Assembly: GCA_949318235.1 (NCBI GenBank)
Contig: CASGGR010000034.1
Location: forward strand, 3,053,501-3,117,500
DNA length: 64,000 nucleotides
Direction: 5' to 3'
Source of the DNA: Ecdyonurus torrentis
Taxonomy: Eukaryota > Arthropoda > Insecta > Ephemeroptera > Heptageniidae
Of the stretch, positions 26,607-39,756 are shown in pieces. Under the pieces are notes generated by a model. That model did no database searches, was not told where the DNA came from, and saw only the letters and a program-made list of their open reading frames with translations. The position numbers and the translations under genes are program-made. Position 1 is the stretch's first letter. Every line of letters begins with the position of its first letter.

Positions 26607-27458
26607 TTTTTTGCTCCGACGCATAGTTTTTGGGTTATTGACAATTTTAGTTTTCACTCATCATGTAGCCAAACCAAGTCATGAAACAAAGTTTCTATTT
26701 CAAGAACCAAATGTTATTGAATGATAAAACTCATACTTTTTACACGATTAAAACTAGTTTTGATGATTTCTCCAAAACTAAGAATGCTACAGACATCCAT
26801 TTTAACTTATAACATAGGTTTTTCAATTCTCTACAAAAATGATGTCTTGAACTTTTTTGCTCCGACGCATAGTTTTTGGGTTATTGACAATTTTAGTTTT
26901 TACTCATCATGTAGCCAAACTAAGTCATGAAACAAAGTTTCTATTTCAAGAACCAAATGTTATAGAATGATAAAAATCATACTTTTTACACGATTAAAAC
27001 TAGTTTTGATGATTTCTCAAAAACTAAGAATGCTACAGACATTAAATTTGACTCAAAACATAGGTTTTTTAATTCTCTACAAAAAAGATGACTTAAACTT
27101 TTTTGCTCCGACGCATACTTTTTAGGTTATTGACAATTTTAGTTTTCACTTATCATGTAGCTAAACCAAGTCATGAAACAAAGTTTCTATTTCAAGAACC
27201 AAATGTTATTGAATGATAAAAATCATACTTTTTACACGATTAAAACTAGTTTTGATGATTTCTCCAAATATAAGAATGCTACAGACATCCATTTTAACTT
27301 ATAACATAGGTTTTTCAATTCTCTACAAAAAAGATGTCTTGAACTTTTTTGCTCCGACGCATAGTTTTTGGGTTATTGACAATTTTAGTTTTTACTCATC
27401 ATGTAGCCAAACTAAGTCATGAAACAAAGTTTCTATTTCAAGAACCAAATGTTATTGA

Positions 27459-30400
27459 ATGATAAAAATCATACTTTTTACACGATTAAAATTATTTTTG
27501 ATGATTTCTCAAAAACTAAGAATGCTACAGACATTAAATTTAACTTATAACATAGGGTTTTCAATTCTCTACAAAAAAGATGTCTTGAACTTTTTTGCTC
27601 CGACGCATAGTTTTTGGGTTATTGACAATTTTAGTTTTCACTCATCATGTAGCCAAACCAAGTCATGAAACAAAGTTTCTATTTCAAGAACCAAATGTTA
27701 TTGAATGATAAAAATCATACTTTTTACACGATTAAAACTAGTTTTGATGATTTCTCCAAAACTAAGAATGCTACAGATATTAAATTTGACTCAAAACATA
27801 GGTTTTTCAATTCTCTACAAAAAAGATGTCTTGAACTTTTTTGCTCCGACGCATAGTTTTTGGGTTATTGACAATTTTAGTTTTTACTCATCATGTAGCC
27901 AAACTAAGTCATGAAACAAAGTTTCTATTTCAAGAACCAAATGTTATTGAATGATAAAAATCATACTTTTTACACGATTAAAACTAGTTTTGATGATTTC
28001 TCAAAAACTAAGAATGCTACAGACATTAAATTTGACTCAAAACATAGGTTTTTTAATTCTCTACAAAAAAGATGACTTAAACTTTTTTGCTCCGACGCAT
28101 ACTTTTTAGGTTATTGACAATTTTAGTTTTCACTTATCATGTAGCTAAACCAAGTCATGAAACAAAGTTTCTATTTCAAGAACCAAATGTTATTGAATGA
28201 TAAAAATCATACTTTTTACACGATTAAAACTAGTTTTGATGATTTCTCCAAATATAAGAATGCTACAGACATCCATTTTAACTTATAACATAGGTTTTTC
28301 AATTCTCTACAAAAAAGATGTCTTGAACTTTTTTGCTCCGACGCATAGTTTTTGGGTTATTGACAATTTTAGTTTTTACTCATCATGTAGCCAAACTAAG
28401 TCATGAAACAAAGTTTCTATTTCAAGAACCAAATGTTATTGAATGATAAAAATCATACTTTTTACACGATTAAAATTATTTTTGATGATTTCTCAAAAAC
28501 TAAGAATGCTACAGACATTAAATTTAACTTATAACATAGGGTTTTCAATTCTCTACAAAAAAGATGTCTTGAACTTTTTTGCTCCGACGCATAGTTTTTG
28601 GGTTATTGACAATTTTAGTTTTCACTCATCATGTAGCCAAACCAAGTCATGAAACAAAGTTTCTATTTCAAGAACCAAATGTTATTGAATGATAAAAATC
28701 ATACTTTTTACACGATTAAAACTAGTTTTGATGATTTCTCCAAAACTAAGAATGCTACAGACATCCATTTTATTTTATAACATAGGTTTTTCAATTCTCT
28801 ACAAAAATGATGTCTTGAACTTTTTTGCTCCGACGCATAGTTTTTGGGTTATTGACAATTTTAGTTTTTACTCATCATGTAGCCAAACTAAGTCATGAAA
28901 CAAAGTTTCTATTTCAAGAACCAAATGTTATAGAATGATAAAAATCATACTTTTTACACGATTAAAACTAGTTTTGATGATTTCTCCAAAACTAAGAATG
29001 CTACAGACATCCATTTTAACTTATAACATAGGTTTTTTAATTCTTTACAAAAAAGATGTCTTGAACTTTTTTGCTCCGACGCAAAGTTTTTGGGTTATTG
29101 ACAATTTTAGTTTTTACTCATCATGTAGCCAAACTAAGTCATGAAACAAAGTTTCTATTTCAAGAACCAAATGTTATTGAATGATAAAAATCATACTTTT
29201 TACACGATTAAAATTATTTTTGATGATTTCTCAAAAACTAAGAATGCTACAGACATTAAATTTAACTTATAACATAGGGTTTTCAATTCTCTACAAAAAA
29301 GATGTCTTGAACTTTTTTGCTCCGACGCATAGTTTTTGGGTTATTGACAATTTTAGTTTTCACTCATCATGTAGCCAAACCAAGTCATGAAACAAAGTTT
29401 CTATTTCAAGAACCAAATGTTATTGAATGATAAAAATCATACTTTTTACACGATTAAAACTAGTTTTGATGATTTCTCCAAAACTAAGAATGCTACAGAT
29501 ATTAAATTTGACTCAAAACATAGGTTTTTCAATTCTCTACAAAAAAGATGTCTTGAACTTTTTTGCTCCGACGCATAGTTTTTGGGTTATTGACAATTTT
29601 AGTTTTTACTCATCATGTAGCCAAACTAAGTCATGAAACAAAGTTTCTATTTCAAGAACCAAATGTTATTGAATGATAAAAATCATACTTTTTACACGAT
29701 TAAAACTAGTTTTGATGATTTCTCAAAAACTAAGAATGCTACAGACATTAAATTTGACTCAAAACATAGGTTTTTTAATTCTCTACAAAAAAGATGACTT
29801 AAACTTTTTTGCTCCGACGCATACTTTTTAGGTTATTGACAATTTTAGTTTTCACTTATCATGTAGCTAAACCAAGTCATGAAACAAAGTTTCTATTTCA
29901 AGAACCAAATGTTATTGAATGATAAAAATCATACTTTTTACACGATTAAAACTAGTTTTGATGATTTCTCCAAATATAAGAATGCTACAGACATCCATTT
30001 TAACTTATAACATAGGTTTTTCAATTCTCTACAAAAAAGATGTCTTGAACTTTTTTGCTCCGACGCATAGTTTTTGGGTTATTGACAATTTTAGTTTTTA
30101 CTCATCATGTAGCCAAACTAAGTCATGAAACAAAGTTTCTATTTCAAGAACCAAATGTTATTGAATGATAAAAATCATACTTTTTACACGATTAAAATTA
30201 TTTTTGATGATTTCTCAAAAACTAAGAATGCTACAGACATTAAATTTAACTTATAACATAGGGTTTTCAATTCTCTACAAAAAAGATGTCTTGAACTTTT
30301 TTGCTCCGACGCATAGTTTTTGGGTTATTGACAATTTTAGTTTTCACTCATCATGTAGCCAAACCAAGTCATGAAACAAAGTTTCTATTTCAAGAACCAA

Positions 30401-31148
30401 ATGTTATTGAATGATAAAAATCATACTTTTTACACGATTAAAACTAGTTTTGATGATTTCTCCAAAACTAAGAATGCTACAGACATCCATTTTAACTTAT
30501 AACATAGGTTTTTCAATTCTCTACAAAAATGATGTCTTGAACTTTTTTGCTCCGACGCATAGTTTTTGGGTTATTGACAATTTTAGTTTTTACTCATCAT
30601 GTAGCCAAACTAAGTCATGAAACAAAGTTTCTATTTCAAGAACCAAATGTTATAGAATGATAAAAATCATACTTTTTACACGATTAAAACTAGTTTTGAT
30701 GATTTCTCCAAAACTAAGAATGCTACAGACATCCATTTTAACTTATAACATAGGTTTTTTAATTCTTTACAAAAAAGATGTCTTGAACTTTTTTGCTCCG
30801 ACGCAAAGTTTTTGGGTTATTGACAATTTTAGTTTTTACTCATCATGTAGCCAAACTAAGTCATGAAACAAAGTTTCTATTTCAAGAACCAAATGTTATT
30901 GAATGATAAAAATCATACTTTTTACACGATTAAAATTATTTTTGATGATTTCTCAAAAACTAAGAATGCTACAGACATTAAATTTAACTTATAACATAGG
31001 GTTTTCAATTCTCTACAAAAAAGATGTCTTGAACTTTTTTGCTCCGACGCATAGTTTTTGGGTTATTGACAATTTTAGTTTTCACTCATCATGTAGCCAA
31101 ACCAAGTCATGAAACAAAGTTTCTATTTCAAGAACCAAATGTTATTGA
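27459..31148 (+). repeat. 7-unit repeat D hybrid S F D K BL (1722 bp)
   Basis: The order D, B/A hybrid, S, F, D, K, BL at 27459-29180 recurs at 29181-30902, and a third D follows at 30903 before the order breaks to K. The first copy lies mostly within the 7.3-kb duplicate, while the second does not. The 7-mer amplification is therefore specific to this flank and probably younger than, or lost from, the other copy. Confidence 0.78.
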
Positions 31149-32458
31149 ATGATAAAAATCATACTTTTTACACGATTAAAACTAGTTTTGATGATTTCTC
31201 CAAAACTAAGAATGCTACAGACATCCATTTTAACTTATAACATAGGTTTTTCAATTCTCTACAAAAATGATGTCTTGAACTTTTTTGCTCCGACGCATAG
31301 TTTTTGGGTTATTGACAATTTTAGTTTTTACTCATCATGTAGCCAAACTAAGTCATGAAACAAAGTTTCTATTTCAAGAACCAAATGTTATTGAATGATA
31401 AAAATCATACTTTTTACACGATTAAAATTATTTTTGATGATTTCTCAAAAACTAAGAATGCTACAGACATTAAATTTAACTTATAACATAGGTTTTTCAA
31501 TTCTCTACAAAAAAGATGTCTTGAACTTTTTTGCTCCGACGCATAGTTTTTGGGTTATTGACAATTTTAGTTTTTACTCATCATGTAGCCAAACTAAGTC
31601 ATGAAACAAAGTTTCTATTTCAAGAACCAAATGTTATAGAATGATAAAAATCATACTTTTTACACGATTAAAACTAGTTTTGATGATTTCTCAAAAACTA
31701 AGAATGCTACAGACATTAAATTTGACTCAAAACATAGGTTTTTCAATTCTCTACAAAAAAGATGTCTTGAACTTTTTTGCTCCGACGCATAGTTTTTGGG
31801 TTATTGACAATTTTAGTTTTTACTCATCATGTAGCCAAACTAAGTCATGAAACAAAGTTTCTATTTCAAGAACCAAATGTTATTGAATGATAAAAATCAT
31901 ACTTTTTACACGATTAAAACTAGTTTTGATGATTTCTCAAAAACTAAGAATGCTACAGACATTAAATTTGACTCAAAACATAGGTTTTTTAATTCTCTAC
32001 AAAAAAGATGACTTAAACTTTTTTGCTCCGACGCATACTTTTTAGGTTATTGACAATTTTAGTTTTCACTTATCATGTAGCTAAACCAAGTCATGAAACA
32101 AAGTTTCTATTTCAAGAACCAAATGTTATTGAATGATAAAAATCATACTTTTTACACGATTAAAACTAGTTTTGATGATTTCTCCAAATATAAGAATGCT
32201 ACAGACATCCATTTTAACTTATAACATAGGTTTTTCAATTCTCTACAAAAAAGATGTCTTGAACTTTTTTGCTCCGACGCATAGTTTTTGGGTTATTGAC
32301 AATTTTAGTTTTTACTCATCATGTAGCCAAACTAAGTCATGAAACAAAGTTTCTATTTCAAGAACCAAATGTTATTGAATGATAAAAATCATACTTTTTA
32401 CACGATTAAAATTATTTTTGATGATTTCTCAAAAACTAAGAATGCTACAGACATTAAA
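31149..32458 (+). repeat. Mixed satellite units K D C S F between larger repeats
   Basis: This stretch of about five units has no clear tandem higher-order order. The unit at 31395 is a D unit whose right part has reverted to the common tttttcaat and tttttactc form, a further hybrid. It joins the 7-mer on the left to the second 7.3-kb copy on the right. Confidence 0.7.
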
Positions 32459-35400
32459 TTTAACTTATAACATAGGGTTTTCAATTCTCTACAAAAAAGA
32501 TGTCTTGAACTTTTTTGCTCCGACGCATAGTTTTTGGGTTATTGACAATTTTAGTTTTCACTCATCATGTAGCCAAACCAAGTCATGAAACAAAGTTTCT
32601 ATTTCAAGAACCAAATGTTATTGAATGATAAAAATCATACTTTTTACACGATTAAAACTAGTTTTGATGATTTCTCCAAAACTAAGAATGCTACAGACAT
32701 CCATTTTAACTTATAACATAGGTTTTTCAATTCTCTACAAAAATGATGTCTTGAACTTTTTTGCTCCGACGCATAGTTTTTGGGTTATTGACAATTTTAG
32801 TTTTTACTCATCATGTAGCCAAACTAAGTCATGAAACAAAGTTTCTATTTCAAGAACCAAATGTTATAGAATGATAAAAATCATACTTTTTACACGATTA
32901 AAACTAGTTTTGATGATTTCTCCAAAACTAAGAATGCTACAGACATCCATTTTAACTTATAACATAGGTTTTTTAATTCTTTACAAAAAAGATGTCTTGA
33001 ACTTTTTTGCTCCGACGCAAAGTTTTTGGGTTATTGACAATTTTAGTTTTTACTCATCATGTAGCCAAACTAAGTCATGAAACAAAGTTTCTATTTCAAG
33101 AACCAAATGTTATAGAATGATAAAAATCATACTTTTTACACGATTAAAATTAGTTTTGATGATTTCTCAAAAACTAAGAATGCTACAGATATTAAATTTA
33201 ACTCAAAACATAGGTTTTTCAATTCTCTACAAAAAAGATGTCTTGAACTTTTTTGCTCCGACGCATAGTTTTTGGGTTATTGACAATTTTAGTTTTTACT
33301 CATCATGTAGCCAAACTAAGTCATGAAACAAAGTTTCTATTTCAAGAACCAAATGTTATTGAATGATAAAAATCATACTTTTTACACGATTAAAACTAGT
33401 TTTGATGATTTCTCCAAAACTAAGAATGCTACAGACATCCATTTTAACTTATAACATAGGTTTTTCAATTCTCTACAAAAAAGATGTCTTGAACTTTTTT
33501 GCTCCGACGCATAGTTTTTGGGTTATTGACAATTTTAGTTTTTACTCATCATGTAGCCAAACTAAGTCATGAAACAAAGTTTCTATTTCAAGAACCAAAT
33601 GTTATAGAATGATAAAAATCATACTTTTTACACGATTAAAACTAGTTTTGATGATTTCTCAAAAACTAAGAATGCTACAGACATTAAATTTGACTCAAAA
33701 CATAGGTTTTTCAATTCTCTACAAAAAAGATGTCTTGAACTTTTTTGCTCCGACGCATAGTTTTTGGGTTATTGACAATTTTAGTTTTTACTCATCATGT
33801 AGCCAAACTAAGTCATGAAACAAAGTTTCTATTTCAAGAACCAAATGTTATTGAATGATAAAAATCATACTTTTTACACGATTAAAACTAGTTTTGATGA
33901 TTTCTCAAAAACTAAGAATGCTACAGACATTAAATTTGACTCAAAACATAGGTTTTTTAATTCTCTACAAAAAAGATGACTTAAACTTTTTTGCTCCGAC
34001 GCATACTTTTTAGGTTATTGACAATTTTAGTTTTCACTTATCATGTAGCTAAACCAAGTCATGAAACAAAGTTTCTATTTCAAGAACCAAATGTTATTGA
34101 ATGATAAAAATCATACTTTTTACACGATTAAAACTAGTTTTGATGATTTCTCCAAATATAAGAATGCTACAGACATCCATTTTAACTTATAACATAGGTT
34201 TTTTAATTCTTTACAAAAAAGATGTCTTGAACTTTTTTGCTCCGACGCAAAGTTTTTGGGTTATTGACAATTTTAGTTTTTACTCATCATGTAGCCAAAC
34301 TAAGTCATGAAACAAAGTTTCTATTTCAAGAACCAAATGTTATAGAATGATAAAAATCATACTTTTTACACGATTAAAATTAGTTTTGATGATTTCTCAA
34401 AAACTAAGAATGCTACAGATATTAAATTTAACTCAAAACATAGGTTTTTCAATTCTCTACAAAAAAGATGTCTTGAACTTTTTTGCTCCGACGCATAGTT
34501 TTTGGGTTATTGACAATTTTAGTTTTTACTCATCATGTAGCCAAACTAAGTCATGAAACAAAGTTTCTATTTCAAGAACCAAATGTTATTGAATGATAAA
34601 AATCATACTTTTTACACGATTAAAACTAGTTTTGATGATTTCTCCAAAACTAAGAATGCTACAGACATCCATTTTAACTTATAACATAGGTTTTTCAATT
34701 CTCTACAAAAAAGATGTCTTGAACTTTTTTGCTCCGACGCATAGTTTTTGGGTTATTGACAATTTTAGTTTTTACTCATCATGTAGCCAAACTAAGTCAT
34801 GAAACAAAGTTTCTATTTCAAGAACCAAATGTTATTGAATGATAAAAATCATACTTTTTACACGATTAAAACTAGTTTTGATGATTTCTCCAAAACTAAG
34901 AATGCTACAGACATCCATTTTAACTTATAACATAGGTTTTTCAATTCTCTACAAAAAAGATGTCTTGAACTTTTTTGCTCCGACGCATAGTTTTTGGGTT
35001 ATTGACAATTTTAGTTTTTACTCATCATGTAGCCAAACTAAGTCATGAAACAAAGTTTCTATTTCAAGAACCAAATGTTATAGAATGATAAAAATCATAC
35101 TTTTTACACGATTAAAACTAGTTTTGATGATTTCTCAAAAACTAAGAATGCTACAGACATTAAATTTGACTCAAAACATAGGTTTTTCAATTCTCTACAA
35201 AAAAGATGTCTTGAACTTTTTTGCTCCGACGCATAGTTTTTGGGTTATTGACAATTTTAGTTTTTACTCATCATGTAGCCAAACTAAGTCATGAAACAAA
35301 GTTTCTATTTCAAGAACCAAATGTTATTGAATGATAAAAATCATACTTTTTACACGATTAAAACTAGTTTTGATGATTTCTCAAAAACTAAGAATGCTAC

Positions 35401-38400
35401 AGACATTAAATTTGACTCAAAACATAGGTTTTTTAATTCTCTACAAAAAAGATGACTTAAACTTTTTTGCTCCGACGCATACTTTTTAGGTTATTGACAA
35501 TTTTAGTTTTCACTTATCATGTAGCTAAACCAAGTCATGAAACAAAGTTTCTATTTCAAGAACCAAATGTTATTGAATGATAAAAATCATACTTTTTACA
35601 CGATTAAAACTAGTTTTGATGATTTCTCCAAATATAAGAATGCTACAGACATCCATTTTAACTTATAACATAGGTTTTTCAATTCTCTACAAAAAAGATG
35701 TCTTGAACTTTTTTGCTCCGACGCATAGTTTTTGGGTTATTGACAATTTTAGTTTTTACTCATCATGTAGCCAAACTAAGTCATGAAACAAAGTTTCTAT
35801 TTCAAGAACCAAATGTTATTGAATGATAAAAATCATACTTTTTACACGATTAAAACTAGTTTTGATGATTTCTCCAAAACTAAGAATGCTACAGACATCC
35901 ATTTTAACTTATAACATAGGTTTTTCAATTCTCTACAAAAAAGATGTCTTGAACTTTTTTGCTCCGACGCATAGTTTTTGGGTTATTGACAATTTTAGTT
36001 TTTACTCATCATGTAGCCAAACTAAGTCATGAAACAAAGTTTCTATTTCAAGAACCAAATGTTATTGAATGATAAAAATCATACTTTTTACACGATTAAA
36101 ACTAGTTTTGATGATTTCTCCAAAACTAAGAATGCTACAGACATCCATTTTAACTTATAACATAGGTTTTTCAATTCTCTACAAAAAAGATGTCTTGAAC
36201 TTTTTTGCTCCGACGCATAGTTTTTGGGTTATTGACAATTTTAGTTTTTACTCATCATGTAGCCAAACTAAGTCATGAAACAAAGTTTCTATTTCAAGAA
36301 CCAAATGTTATAGAATGATAAAAATCATACTTTTTACACGATTAAAACTAGTTTTGATGATTTCTCAAAAACTAAGAATGCTACAGACATTAAATTTGAC
36401 TCAAAACATAGGTTTTTCAATTCTCTACAAAAAAGATGTCTTGAACTTTTTTGCTCCGACGCATAGTTTTTGGGTTATTGACAATTTTAGTTTTTACTCA
36501 TCATGTAGCCAAACTAAGTCATGAAACAAAGTTTCTATTTCAAGAACCAAATGTTATTGAATGATAAAAATCATACTTTTTACACGATTAAAACTAGTTT
36601 TGATGATTTCTCAAAAACTAAGAATGCTACAGACATTAAATTTGACTCAAAACATAGGTTTTTTAATTCTCTACAAAAAAGATGACTTAAACTTTTTTGC
36701 TCCGACGCATACTTTTTAGGTTATTGACAATTTTAGTTTTCACTTATCATGTAGCTAAACCAAGTCATGAAACAAAGTTTCTATTTCAAGAACCAAATGT
36801 TATTGAATGATAAAAATCATACTTTTTACACGATTAAAACTAGTTTTGATGATTTCTCCAAATATAAGAATGCTACAGACATCCATTTTAACTTATAACA
36901 TAGGTTTTTCAATTCTCTACAAAAAAGATGTCTTGAACTTTTTTGCTCCGACGCATAGTTTTTGGGTTATTGACAATTTTAGTTTTTACTCATCATGTAG
37001 CCAAACTAAGTCATGAAACAAAGTTTCTATTTCAAGAACCAAATGTTATTGAATGATAAAAATCATACTTTTTACACGATTAAAATTATTTTTGATGATT
37101 TCTCAAAAACTAAGAATGCTACAGACATTAAATTTAACTTATAACATAGGGTTTTCAATTCTCTACAAAAAAGATGTCTTGAACCTTTTTTGCTCCGACG
37201 CATAGTTTTTGGGTTATTGACAATTTTAGTTTTCACTCATCATGTAGCCAAACCAAGTCATGAAACAAAGTTTCTATTTCAAGAACCAAATGTTATTGAA
37301 TGATAAAACTCATACTTTTTACACGATTAAAACTAGTTTTGATGATTTCTCCAAAACTAAGAATGCTACAGACATCCATTTTAACTTATAACATAGGTTT
37401 TTCAATTCTCTACAAAAATGATGTCTTGAACTTTTTTGCTCCGACGCATAGTTTTTGGGTTATTGACAATTTTAGTTTTTACTCATCATGTAGCCAAACT
37501 AAGTCATGAAACAAAGTTTCTATTTCAAGAACCAAATGTTATAGAATGATAAAAATCATACTTTTTACACGATTAAAACTAGTTTTGATGATTTCTCAAA
37601 AACTAAGAATGCTACAGACATTAAATTTGACTCAAAACATAGGTTTTTTAATTCTCTACAAAAAAGATGACTTAAACTTTTTTGCTCCGACGCATACTTT
37701 TTAGGTTATTGACAATTTTAGTTTTCACTTATCATGTAGCTAAACCAAGTCATGAAACAAAGTTTCTATTTCAAGAACCAAATGTTATTGAATGATAAAA
37801 ATCATACTTTTTACACGATTAAAACTAGTTTTGATGATTTCTCCAAATATAAGAATGCTACAGACATCCATTTTAACTTATAACATAGGTTTTTCAATTC
37901 TCTACAAAAAAGATGTCTTGAACTTTTTTGCTCCGACGCATAGTTTTTGGGTTATTGACAATTTTAGTTTTTACTCATCATGTAGCCAAACTAAGTCATG
38001 AAACAAAGTTTCTATTTCAAGAACCAAATGTTATTGAATGATAAAAATCATACTTTTTACACGATTAAAATTATTTTTGATGATTTCTCAAAAACTAAGA
38101 ATGCTACAGACATTAAATTTAACTTATAACATAGGGTTTTCAATTCTCTACAAAAAAGATGTCTTGAACTTTTTTGCTCCGACGCATAGTTTTTGGGTTA
38201 TTGACAATTTTAGTTTTCACTCATCATGTAGCCAAACCAAGTCATGAAACAAAGTTTCTATTTCAAGAACCAAATGTTATTGAATGATAAAAATCATACT
38301 TTTTACACGATTAAAACTAGTTTTGATGATTTCTCCAAAACTAAGAATGCTACAGATATTAAATTTGACTCAAAACATAGGTTTTTCAATTCTCTACAAA

Positions 38401-39756
38401 AAAGATGTCTTGAACTTTTTTGCTCCGACGCATAGTTTTTGGGTTATTGACAATTTTAGTTTTTACTCATCATGTAGCCAAACTAAGTCATGAAACAAAG
38501 TTTCTATTTCAAGAACCAAATGTTATTGAATGATAAAAATCATACTTTTTACACGATTAAAACTAGTTTTGATGATTTCTCAAAAACTAAGAATGCTACA
38601 GACATTAAATTTGACTCAAAACATAGGTTTTTTAATTCTCTACAAAAAAGATGACTTAAACTTTTTTGCTCCGACGCATACTTTTTAGGTTATTGACAAT
38701 TTTAGTTTTCACTTATCATGTAGCTAAACCAAGTCATGAAACAAAGTTTCTATTTCAAGAACCAAATGTTATTGAATGATAAAAATCATACTTTTTACAC
38801 GATTAAAACTAGTTTTGATGATTTCTCCAAATATAAGAATGCTACAGACATCCATTTTAACTTATAACATAGGTTTTTCAATTCTCTACAAAAAAGATGT
38901 CTTGAACTTTTTTGCTCCGACGCATAGTTTTTGGGTTATTGACAATTTTAGTTTTTACTCATCATGTAGCCAAACTAAGTCATGAAACAAAGTTTCTATT
39001 TCAAGAACCAAATGTTATTGAATGATAAAAATCATACTTTTTACACGATTAAAATTATTTTTGATGATTTCTCAAAAACTAAGAATGCTACAGACATTAA
39101 ATTTAACTTATAACATAGGGTTTTCAATTCTCTACAAAAAAGATGTCTTGAACTTTTTTGCTCCGACGCATAGTTTTTGGGTTATTGACAATTTTAGTTT
39201 TCACTCATCATGTAGCCAAACCAAGTCATGAAACAAAGTTTCTATTTCAAGAACCAAATGTTATTGAATGATAAAAATCATACTTTTTACACGATTAAAA
39301 CTAGTTTTGATGATTTCTCCAAAACTAAGAATGCTACAGACATCCATTTTAACTTATAACATAGGTTTTTCAATTCTCTACAAAAATGATGTCTTGAACT
39401 TTTTTGCTCCGACGCATAGTTTTTGGGTTATTGACAATTTTAGTTTTTACTCATCATGTAGCCAAACTAAGTCATGAAACAAAGTTTCTATTTCAAGAAC
39501 CAAATGTTATAGAATGATAAAAATCATACTTTTTACACGATTAAAACTAGTTTTGATGATTTCTCCAAAACTAAGAATGCTACAGACATCCATTTTAACT
39601 TATAACATAGGTTTTTTAATTCTTTACAAAAAAGATGTCTTGAACTTTTTTGCTCCGACGCAAAGTTTTTGGGTTATTGACAATTTTAGTTTTTACTCAT
39701 CATGTAGCCAAACTAAGTCATGAAACAAAGTTTCTATTTCAAGAACCAAATGTTAT
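32459..39756 (+). repeat. 7.3-kb segmental duplicate, copy 2
   Basis: This is the partner of 21880-29177. The left boundary lies where a shared acttataacataggg stretch begins in two different units (F on one side, D on the other). The right boundary is the gttattg/gttatag difference after 39756. It carries the same inserted C (37184-37185) and the aaaactcat marker. Boundaries inside units, rather than at unit ends, fit homologous exchange between out-of-register copies. Confidence 0.85.
37184..37185 (+). other. Single-C insertion, 247-bp unit (2 of 3)
   Basis: This is the same gaacctttttt change in the same D-then-K context as at 26605. It lies 10,579 bp downstream, exactly the offset of the 7.3-kb duplication, so it was copied with that block. 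Confidence 0.9.

Larger units (their letters stand above)
21880..29177 (+). repeat. 7.3-kb segmental duplicate, copy 1
   Basis: This 7298-bp segment matches 32459-39756 at a constant offset of 10,579 bp (43 units plus one inserted base). Its family order from about 22 kb is K BL A B C S FL A B B C S F B B C S F D+1 K S F D hybrid S F D K BL, the same in both copies. The only difference I found is attttattttat (aa/c changed to tt at 28773-28774) against attttaacttat in copy 2. It contains the inserted C at 26605-26606. Confidence 0.85.
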
